Source: Firmicutes bacterium AM55-24TS (GTDB lineage Bacteria > Bacillota > Clostridia > UBA1381). Taken from it: a DNA stretch of 19,558 nt. The notes under the pieces are model-generated. The model searched no databases. It was not told where the DNA came from and saw only the letters and a program-made list of their open reading frames with translations. How positions within the stretch are numbered: position 1 is the first letter of the stretch; each line of letters begins with the position of its first letter. The position numbers and the translations under genes are program-made. Below, in pieces: positions 13,812 through 19,558 of the stretch. Location of the stretch: contig QTVU01000048.1 in NCBI GenBank assembly GCA_003460745.1, positions 1 to 19,558 on the forward strand. The letters run 5' to 3'.

Positions 13812-14731
13812 TCAAGTGTAAATCATTTCTTCTAATTCTTCAAGTGTGTATCCGGTGTTGTATAATTCCTGTATCACTTCCGGATCCTCACCGTGCATTG
13901 CGGCAACTGTCTTTATATCTTCAAGATATTCTTCCGCATAGTAATCATCATACCCCGTATCAATATAGCAGCCGCAACCGTAATCGTACCAATGTCTACC
14001 GTATGATTCGGTATAATTGAAGTGACCTCTTTCGCGTTTGCCGTTACTCTTGATTTTCAGAATGTCACCCTCATTGAGAACAATATGTTCATACTTACCA
14101 TTCTCCAAATCTTGAAACAATTCCGAGTCGATCAATGCTTTCCACAATATCTGTTTTGTCGAGGCGAACACATACACACCCTTTTCTTTAAAATGAATAA
14201 GTGATATTGGCTATCGCCTTTTACGAGATACAGGTTGTTATGATTATCAAGTATATTAAAGCTAAAACTTCCCTCTATACTTTCAGCCATAAATTTTATC
14301 GACTTAAAATTAAGTGCATTTTTATATTTTAACAGTTGCACTGCAACGAATGAATCTGTTTCAATTTTGCTTTTAAAGTTATACTTCTTCTGAAGTTCTT
14401 TATCATTGAACAGTACACCATTATGAGCAAGTGCAAACTGACAGTTCTTCACCTTTTCGCTCCATGGGTGATTGTTGTAGTTCTTGCTCTTATCACCTTG
14501 TGTACTGTGTCTTGTGTGACCGATTACTGCATTTACGAATTTCGGAATATTCGGATTAAACTTATACGCACTTACCGCACTTTTGTTTATCTTCATATTA
14601 CCCAAAATCGAATATGCCACACCGGTTGCATCTGTACCACGTTCCGCACTTTCCATTCCAAGTAAATCTACAAGCTCATTCATATCTTTTAATTTATCCT
14701 TGTAACTTAATACTCCATATATTCCGCACAT
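13812..14731 (-). pseudogene. Class II glutamine amidotransferase, frameshifted
   Basis: The protein begins MCGIYG, so removal of Met exposes Cys2, the nucleophile of class II (Ntn-type) glutamine amidotransferases, which release ammonia from glutamine. Other family motifs are RGTDATGVAY (31-40), GHTRHST (71-77), LAHNG (101-105) and ETDSF (124-128). After YLVKGDS the frame fails: the family-like continuation PISLIHFKEKGVYVFAS lies in another frame, and one extra G at 14209-14210 (plus strand) would join them into 306 residues. The tail has an acidic Tyr-rich stretch. The ATG overlaps the amidoligase stop (TAATG), so the two are translationally coupled and should act together: amidotransferase for ammonia or amide supply, ligase for bond formation. 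As read, the first frame ends at 14132 with 199 residues and keeps most of the catalytic domain. Confidence 0.8.
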
Positions 14732-15834
14732 TATATTTCCACCTCATTTCTTATCGGTTCGTTTACATACAATCTTTTTTCTTTCAAATAATTAATCAGT
14801 TCTTGTTTGTCGTCTGATATTCCCTTTACGAAATCAAGCCAAGTAAGACTCTGCATAAATTCGTCGGACAAAGAAATAGCAACCTTACAGATTTCATCTA
14901 CCATCTGTAAGGTTGCTATAAATGTGCTGTACTTTAAAGTACCTCTGAATATTCTCATTTCTATTGTTGCTTCATTTTCAAGATTAACCGCCGCATATCT
15001 GCCCATATGTGAATTTTTTGCGTGTTTCAATGTTTCTTTCGGGTTAATTATTCCTCCGCCGTAACGTCTTGCCCAATGTTCTACTTGCGACTCTGTTCTT
15101 CTGCTGAATGTTAATATTTCATTCCAGAACTTCTCGTAAAAGTAAAGAATCTTTGCTATTGTTGCCTCTTGTTCTTCATAATTTGCTCCAAGTGCATTTC
15201 GGCTTATATGTACATGGAGTCCGCAGGTTCCGGCTTGGTGACTTAGATATCCTTTTGCTACCGCTTTGTTAAGAATCGATCTCCAAGGCATTTGATTAAT
15301 GTGATAGTCAAGTGTCATTGGATGTGTTACACATTCAAAGCCATCATCAAGTGAGCCGTCATGTTTGATGTACATACGCTCACACCCATTGTTAGCTATT
15401 TCAAGCAATTTGCTCGCACAAAACTCATTTTCACCGCCATCGTCAAGTTCAAGTTCCACACCCAAATATCTCGGACCGTCACCGTAGAATATCGGTTCTG
15501 GTTTATAGTAATAGTCGTGAATTATCTCGTCCATGTCAAAACAATCTCTGCAATATGGATGGTCATGATATTCTTCATCTTCATGATAACAAGCGTCATC
15601 ATAATGAATTACCGCATCACATCTTTCACATCTGACGTAATCTTCATCGTAACAAGTTTGGCACAAATCACCATCCGCCGAATCATCATTCCAATGTCTG
15701 TCACCACAATCACGACAAATGAATGTTTCACGTCTTAAACAATCTTCACACAAATACGACTCATCAAAATATGTTAGTTCTGATACGTCATGTTCTTCGT
15801 GACATATGTCACAAGTGTATTTTTCCTCTTTCAT
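14731..15834 (-). CDS. Zinc-ribbon amidoligase (COOH-NH2 ligase family)
   Basis: 367 residues, start ATG 15834 after AGGAGGA. The N-terminal 100 residues hold six CxxC pairs (Cys8/11, 29/32, 40/43, 58/61, 69/72, 95/98) and should fold as tandem zinc ribbons. Residues about 122-345 match the amidoligase-type enzymes related to glutamine synthetase: GVELELD (125-131), KHDGSLDDGFECVTHP (157-172), CGLHVHIS (204-211) and NLENEATIEMRIFRGT (284-299), with acidic, His and Arg residues that would bind Mg-ATP. Such enzymes are predicted to join a carboxyl and an amine using ATP; substrates are unknown. Zinc ribbons may bind the target protein or nucleic acid. The gene lies between DUF960 (14-base gap) and an overlapping amidotransferase, a pairing described for this superfamily in comparative genomics. 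Confidence 0.85.
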   Translation of the reverse strand: MKEEKYTCDICHEEHDVSELTYFDESYLCEDCLRRETFICRDCGDRHWNDDSADGDLCQTCYDEDYVRCERCDAVIHYDDACYHEDEEYHDHPYCRDCFDMDEIIHDYYYKPEPIFYGDGPRYLGVELELDDGGENEFCASKLLEIANNGCERMYIKHDGSLDDGFECVTHPMTLDYHINQMPWRSILNKAVAKGYLSHQAGTCGLHVHISRNALGANYEEQEATIAKILYFYEKFWNEILTFSRRTESQVEHWARRYGGGIINPKETLKHAKNSHMGRYAAVNLENEATIEMRIFRGTLKYSTFIATLQMVDEICKVAISLSDEFMQSLTWLDFVKGISDDKQELINYLKEKRLYVNEPIRNEVEI

Positions 15835-15848
15835 CTTTCGTCCTCCTC

Positions 15849-16142
15849 TTAATATTCCTCTGCTTTCAGCATTGTCGAATGTGTTTTATCGTCAATCACA
15901 TAAACTTTGCCCACAAAAATAGGAGCACCTTGTAATTTAATAAGATACTCCATTTTATACTCTGGCATTTCTTGTGAATGCACGATTTTCTGCATACCGT
16001 CATACTCTGACAGTTCAAATACTTGCAAGTAGTCTTTCGATTCAACTTCCATTGTATCAACCATATTCCACATCATACATTGTAATACAATAGGGACTTC
16101 CTCATTTACTCCGCAAGTACAAAATCGTTCGTTTTGGAACAT
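15849..16142 (-). CDS. DUF960 protein
   Basis: 97 residues from ATG 16142, with GGAGGTG about 8 bases upstream. The sequence (MFQNERFCTCGVNEEVPIVLQ, DYLQVFELS, HSQEMPEYKMEYLI, VYVIDDKTHSTMLKAEEY) matches DUF960, a small family from Firmicutes and their plasmids and elements with no known function. A longer reading frame extends upstream to 16244 but has no good start signal. It is the first gene of the leftward amidoligase operon. A possible promoter on the minus strand is TTGATA-17-TATTAT around 16200-16230. Confidence 0.8.
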   Translation of the reverse strand: MFQNERFCTCGVNEEVPIVLQCMMWNMVDTMEVESKDYLQVFELSEYDGMQKIVHSQEMPEYKMEYLIKLQGAPIFVGKVYVIDDKTHSTMLKAEEY

Positions 16143-16278
16143 ATAAATTTCACCTCCGTGTATTTTATTACACAGAGATATTATATAAATCATAACTTTC
16201 ATAATACGGTTTTTATCGTATATTATCAAATTCCATTTATACATTATCTACTTGAATAATCGAAAGGAGGTTTTCTGT

Positions 16279-16332
16279 ATGATACGAACGATACTAAAAG
16301 GAATTAAAAAAGTATTGCTTATGCTTTGGTGA
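16279..16332 (+). CDS. Micro-ORF: 17-residue cationic amphipathic peptide
   Basis: ATG 16279 follows AAAGGAGG with 8 bases spacing, an excellent ribosome site. The product is MIRTILKGIKKVLLMLW. On a helical wheel Arg3, Lys7, Lys10 and Lys11 lie on one face and Ile, Leu and Val on the other, as in membrane-active helical peptides. Its TGA (16330-16332) overlaps the ribosome site of the next micro-ORF (TGAGGAGG), so the two look coupled. Not recognised; could be a toxin-like peptide, a leader peptide or chance. Confidence 0.5.
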   Translation: MIRTILKGIKKVLLMLW

Positions 16333-16345
16333 GGAGGTGTTTTTA

Positions 16346-16417
16346 ATGGGTAAATGGATACTGATTTCTCTGTTGCCGATTACTGCTTTGATGTATCTTT
16401 TCGGCAAAAAAGAATAA
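16346..16417 (+). CDS. Micro-ORF: 23-residue single-span membrane peptide
   Basis: ATG 16346 has GAGGAGG 8 bases upstream. The product has one hydrophobic span (WILISLLPITALMYLF, residues 4-19) flanked by Lys3 and the tail GKKE. It follows the first micro-ORF by 13 bases and is followed by a perfect hairpin. Short single-span peptides of this kind occur as type I toxins and as small membrane regulators; no antisense RNA signal was identified. Confidence 0.5.
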   Translation: MGKWILISLLPITALMYLFGKKE

Positions 16418-16422
16418 CGTTA

Positions 16423-16446
16423 TAGGGCTTGTTTTGTCAAGCCCTA
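16423..16446. terminator. Hairpin between micro-ORFs and the excisionase-like gene
   Basis: TAGGGCTTG (16423-16431) pairs perfectly with CAAGCCCTA (16438-16446). No direct T tract follows on either strand. It lies between converging genes and overlaps the stop of the leftward gene, so it probably ends transcription from both sides. Confidence 0.55.
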
Positions 16447-16625
16447 TCTGTATTCATAAATTCCAACAAGTCTTCTTTTTTTATTCTCCAACGATTCCCC
16501 ACTTTGAATCCCTTTATAGTTCCGTTATGCAATAACTTCAATAATGTATTGCGACCGATATATAAATACTCAACCGCTTCCGCAAATGTTAATATTGCCG
16601 GAAGCTCATTCTCATTATAGTACAT
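16437..16625 (-). CDS. Excisionase-type helix-turn-helix protein
   Basis: A 62-residue winged-helix protein of the excisionase/MerR-like family: LPAILTFAEAVEYLYIG, RNTLLKLLHNGTIKGFKVGN and RWRIKKEDLLEFM. I prefer ATG 16625 (MYYNENEL) because AGAGG lies about 9 bases upstream; an ATG at 16634 would sit on that site. Proteins of this type either control plasmid or element genes or direct excision with an integrase. No integrase is adjacent; the nearest neighbour is the divergent initiator-like gene, which it may regulate. Confidence 0.8.
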   Translation of the reverse strand: MYYNENELPAILTFAEAVEYLYIGRNTLLKLLHNGTIKGFKVGNRWRIKKEDLLEFMNTDRA

Positions 16626-16897
16626 TAAAATCATCCTCTCATTAAAATTCTTAAATAAATGTTAGCTCAAAATAAATGGTTATAAACTATTTTAACGAAA
16701 ATTCACATCTCCGTTTATCACAGTGTAAATCACTCCAAATCTGTCTATATAGTCATATAAAATAGAATAAATGTAGAATTTTATTTTCCTTTAAAACATT
16801 AAATTAAGCGGAGAATAAACGTATAGATAAAAGAATTCAAAGATTTCTATTCGTATACGATTTTTCGCAAATAATTTTTAGAGAGGAGATACTTATT
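16626..16897. other. AT-rich divergent intergenic region with a 10-base palindrome
   Basis: No gene seen. TCGTATACGA (16851-16860) is a perfect palindrome about 40 bases before the initiator-like gene and could be an operator or an origin element. The rest is very AT-rich, with no clear iterons. It would hold the promoters of both flanking genes. Confidence 0.4.
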
Positions 16898-17962
16898 ATG
16901 ACATTTCATACATTTGAATGTGAGTATCCATTAAGTGGTAGTGATTTTGCTACCTTACATAGGGAATTAAAAAAATTAGGCAGTTCCTATTTTGAAAGTA
17001 AGCCTAAGATGGCAGATAAAATAAAAAAATATGTCTGTACTGCATTATCACAATATGGGATTATAATTTACATCATATTAAGAGAAACAACACCATCAAC
17101 ATTTGTACCCATGCTAATTTATAGAATAAATCCTACACGAATGATTGAGGGAAACAAAGACAATTATGTGGACGTATTTCATTGCAACAATGCGTTAGAT
17201 ATTCCACAAATGGCTAATCGACTTTTAAATAAAATATCGCCGAATTTGCCTAATATTGAGACATGCTCTCTATCTCGCTTTGACTATTGCGTCAACATAA
17301 AACTTGAAAGTCAACAACAGGTGACGGATTCGATAAAACTAATAAATCAAGCATTTGATCCAACTTCAGGTTATACGCAGAAAATGATGTTTCATACGAA
17401 ATCATACAAACCAAAATACCCAAAAACAGAAGCGACCTTTTTCAAATCCAAAAGAGTTGAAATCAGTTTCTACAATAAAAGACTGCAACTGCAACAAGAG
17501 AATTTGAACGACGAATGGCATGAAGATATACTTAGAGCCGAATTCAGATGTTTCAAGTCTTATCTTAACGACTTATATAAGAAATTTGATATAGACAACA
17601 TCACTGATTTTTTTGAAAAGTCTATCGAAATTGGGAACTACGTCATAGCATATCAGCTAAAGAAATTAAAACTTGATGTTATGTTTCGTTCGTCAAAATC
17701 CATTGAAAGTATTATAAAAAATGGAACTTTTAAAGCTAAAACCAAGTTGGACATGCTACTGCTCGTCGAATGGGTTTCAAGTCATAAATCATTAAAACGA
17801 GTAATCGATACATGCAGCAAAAGCATTGTAAATAAAAAATTACTAAAGAAATTTCACAAGCTTGGTATATCGGTAAAGCCTCTGCCTTGCAGAAGTTCAT
17901 TACCTGAGCCGTTCAATTTGTCGGAGTTAATTTATAAATTTGCTGATGCTAAAAAAGTGTGA
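16898..17962 (+). CDS. Possible plasmid/phage-type replication initiator
   Basis: 354 residues, ATG 16898 after GAGAGGAG. No certain family. The middle of the protein has the layout of Rep_trans-like replication initiation factors: SRFDYCVNI (126-134) corresponding to the conserved Arg-x-Asp strand, VEISFYNKRLQL (187-198) to the 'FYNK' segment, and LRAEFRCFKSYL (212-223) to the Arg-x-Glu-x-Arg segment. The C-terminus is basic and helical, fitting DNA binding. It is followed by a perfect bidirectional terminator and preceded by an AT-rich region with a palindrome and an excisionase-like gene, as in plasmid or element control modules. It could equally be a relaxase-like or unrelated protein. 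Confidence 0.4.
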   Translation: MTFHTFECEYPLSGSDFATLHRELKKLGSSYFESKPKMADKIKKYVCTALSQYGIIIYIILRETTPSTFVPMLIYRINPTRMIEGNKDNYVDVFHCNNALDIPQMANRLLNKISPNLPNIETCSLSRFDYCVNIKLESQQQVTDSIKLINQAFDPTSGYTQKMMFHTKSYKPKYPKTEATFFKSKRVEISFYNKRLQLQQENLNDEWHEDILRAEFRCFKSYLNDLYKKFDIDNITDFFEKSIEIGNYVIAYQLKKLKLDVMFRSSKSIESIIKNGTFKAKTKLDMLLLVEWVSSHKSLKRVIDTCSKSIVNKKLLKKFHKLGISVKPLPCRSSLPEPFNLSELIYKFADAKKV

Positions 17963-17967
17963 GAGTA

Positions 17968-18017
17968 AAAAGTATAGTCTTGGATTACCTTTAAAACTAG
18001 TCCAAGACTATACTTTT
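17968..18017. terminator. Strong bidirectional intrinsic terminator
   Basis: The 17-base arms 17968-17984 and 18001-18017 (AAAAGTATAGTCTTGGA and its inverse) pair perfectly around a 16-base loop. T-rich tracts flank it on both strands, so it serves the initiator-like gene and the leftward Fic/HipA-like transcript. Confidence 0.9.
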
Positions 18018-18074
18018 ATTTTACATATGATTTAGAATATTTTGTCATTTGTTCTAGTTAATTACATTGGCAAT

Positions 18075-18383
18075 TCATTCATTAAGCTCATTGAACTGCC
18101 TTCCGGAAAGATATGCTTTAACCTTGTCTAAATCTATTGATTTAAGTTTTTGAGCAATGTCCTTATGATTGACTATAAAATGTTCGCAAAGGTCATCTAA
18201 CGGGATAGATGCAGAATTACCCATTGTTGTTCTTGACAACCCTAAAAATCCTTCTTGAAATGCAACATTGTGATCGTAACACGGTGATACAGACTTAAAT
18301 TCAAATTTTTCACTATCGTACAGAAGTCCATAATTATCATCATGCAAATCAGAGTTTGCAATAATATAATTAAATATATCCAT
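18075..18383 (-). pseudogene. HipA-like kinase C-terminal fragment
   Basis: About 102 residues, from ATG 18383 (MDIFNYII) or GTG 18392. ANSDLHDDNYGLLYD matches the catalytic loop of HipA-like kinases (Asp ... Asn), and VSPCYDHN matches the metal-binding Asp motif that follows. The N-lobe and nucleotide-binding loop of a full HipA (about 400 residues) are missing, so a working kinase is unlikely. It starts directly after the Fic stop codon and in the same frame, with no ribosome site of its own. This suggests a deletion that joined a kinase remnant to the fic gene; a small stand-alone protein is the alternative. Confidence 0.55.
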
Positions 18384-18392
18384 ACTCTGCAC

Positions 18393-19001
18393 CTACTTTA
18401 AATCTTCCGTTTTAAAAGTTGTGTAACCCTCATAATAATAACTCGTGTCAATGCCTTTCATATACACTTCACGGTCATTGATTTTGTTTGTCAAAGCATT
18501 TTTGAGAACATATTTAATCTCAATATCACGAATAGGACTACGCTCCATCGCAAGCAGGTAATCTTCCTTGTCAACCTTGCTCCAGTCAACAACCTTTCCG
18601 ATTTCTTTTTTCAAAATCAAATTCAACCAAATACGAGTTGCTCTGCCGTTGCCCTCACGGAACGGATGAGCGATGTTCATTTCAACATATTTTTCGATAA
18701 TTTCATCAAATGAGGATTGAGGCATTTTATCAATATTCTCAAGTGCCGAACACAAATACATCAACGGAGCAAAACGAAAGTTCCCCTTTGCAATATTTAC
18801 TTCTCTGATTTTTCCCGCAAAGTCGTAAATATCTTCAAATAAATATTTATGAATAGCACAAAGCGTTTCAGACGTACCGGGTGTCAATGTATCAAGAATA
18901 CCTATTTCAAACAGTTTCAGTGCCTTTTGCTTGCTTATTTTTTCTTCTGTCCGTGCAAGTTCAGCAGAATCTGTTATACCTAATCTATTTTCAAGTGCCA
19001 T
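18393..19001 (-). CDS. Fic-family protein, class III-like with C-terminal inhibitory motif
   Basis: 202 residues from ATG 19001 (MALENRLGITDSAELARTEE), chosen because GGAGGGG lies 5 bases upstream; an earlier start would add 14 residues. Fic enzymes transfer AMP or other phosphate groups from nucleotides to target proteins. The catalytic loop HPFREGNGRATR is complete at 112-123 (His112). KGNFRFAPLMYL (72-83) is the substrate-flap segment. Near the C-terminus SYYYEG (187-192) fits the inhibitory (S/T)xxxE(G/N) motif, with Glu191 as the blocking residue, as in class III Fic proteins such as that of Neisseria meningitidis. No separate antitoxin gene is seen, which agrees with self-inhibition. 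Confidence 0.93.
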   Translation of the reverse strand: MALENRLGITDSAELARTEEKISKQKALKLFEIGILDTLTPGTSETLCAIHKYLFEDIYDFAGKIREVNIAKGNFRFAPLMYLCSALENIDKMPQSSFDEIIEKYVEMNIAHPFREGNGRATRIWLNLILKKEIGKVVDWSKVDKEDYLLAMERSPIRDIEIKYVLKNALTNKINDREVYMKGIDTSYYYEGYTTFKTEDLK

Positions 19002-19054
19002 TTTCACCCCTCCGTATTCTGAACAATTCAACTGATGATTCAATTATATATTTT

Positions 19055-19083
19055 ATTATATCACATATCTTGCTACATTCCAA
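19055..19083 (-). promoter_or_regulatory. Promoter of the fic gene
   Basis: On the minus strand TTGGAA (19083-19078) and TATAAT (19060-19055) are 17 bases apart, with TGA just before the -10 (extended -10). It gives a leader of about 45 bases before the Fic start. Confidence 0.7.
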
Positions 19084-19115
19084 TAATATTTGTATAAAAA
19101 CTATTTCACTAAATC

Positions 19116-19549
19116 TTATATCAATTCTTCTTCCTCTTGTCTTCTTTCATTTTTCAACGAAGAGAAATATTTTTCAAAATATTCATTACGCACTTTGGTT
19201 ATTGCAATTTTATTTTCTATGGCATAATTATAGACGCTATTCCAAATACCATACAGATGTTCGGAAAGCTTATTTATATCATCTTCTTTTTTACATTCCT
19301 CAACAACATTTCTGCTCCAAGCAATAATATCTTCTTTTTCGCAAATCTGTTCCAAATATTCAGACATTTCTTTCATTATATTTTCGAAAAATTCACCCAA
19401 GCAAATACACTCGTTTATCCATTCAGTATTTACATCCTTGAACTTCTCTAACCACTTATCGCTATTGTATTTTATAAATATATCCTCACTCTTACGGATA
19501 ATCTCATATTTTTATCTATGTCTTTATATCTAAACGTTTCTGATAACAT
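19116..19549 (-). pseudogene. Unknown acidic helical protein, apparent frameshift at the window edge
   Basis: The frame reading GEFFENIMKEMSEYLEQICEKEDI is open from 19116 upstream to a TAA just beyond 19513. On the other side of the T5 run at 19509-19513 a different frame reads MLSETFRYKDIDK from ATG 19549. One more T would join them as ...DIDKKYEIIRKSEDIFIKYN..., giving about 144 residues. The 5' end may also lie outside the window. The product is helical, Glu/Lys-rich and has no motif I recognise. It lies 32 bases upstream of the fic promoter on the same strand; if intact it could belong to the same locus. Confidence 0.45.
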
Positions 19550-19558
19550 AGCTTCTAT

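Noticed and set aside
15361..15738. 125-codon plus-strand frame opposite the amidoligase
   Set aside because: Antisense to the CxxC-rich, Asp/Glu-rich region; Ile/Thr/Val-rich residues and no ribosome site.

Overview
The window looks like genome sequence from a low-GC, Gram-positive gut-type anaerobe of the Clostridia (Lachnospiraceae or Oscillospiraceae-like). The grounds are strong AGGAGG ribosome binding sites, consensus sigma-A promoters, AT-rich flanks, and a mobile element carrying TnpV, TnpW, CD1845-like and DUF3847 proteins typical of clostridial integrative elements. The exact host cannot be named from the sequence.

Left flank (1-2030): a perfect TTGACA-17-TATAAT promoter, a DUF2264 gene broken by a frameshift in an A7 run and by an in-frame TAA, and its intrinsic terminator.

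Centre (about 2033-13807): an integrative mobilizable element of about 11.8 kb, richer in GC than its flanks and bounded by an imperfect inverted repeat (AAAACAnTGCCGTT). From left to right it holds a large serine recombinase with a repeat-rich C-terminal extension cut off by an in-frame TAG, a small protein, a frameshifted tnpV, a CD1845-like membrane protein and two small unknown proteins. A lower-GC cargo follows, made of an XRE-type regulator and a one-polypeptide restriction-modification enzyme (nuclease, N6-adenine methylase and target-recognition regions). Then come a DUF3847 protein, a candidate oriT of MOBQ type, a MobA/MobL relaxase, a CHC2 primase, a VapE-like P-loop protein, a GTTGC iteron cluster that could be a replication origin, and TnpW. 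There are no type IV secretion genes, so transfer would need a helper. The recombinase would excise and insert the element, the relaxase would nick oriT, and primase plus VapE may copy the excised circle.

Right flank (13812-19558), AT-rich: a leftward operon of DUF960 protein, a zinc-ribbon amidoligase and a class II glutamine amidotransferase (frameshifted). Two tiny rightward ORFs with strong ribosome binding sites lie divergent from it. Beyond are an excisionase-like HTH protein, a possible replication initiator, a class III-like Fic protein followed in the same frame by a HipA-like kinase fragment, and an unknown partial gene at the edge. The initiator-like and excisionase-like genes suggest this flank may itself belong to a plasmid or larger integrated element.

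Four genes carry single-base indels in or beside short mononucleotide runs, both inside and outside the element. Either several genes are decaying or the assembly has uncorrected indels; this matters for every 'pseudogene' call here.
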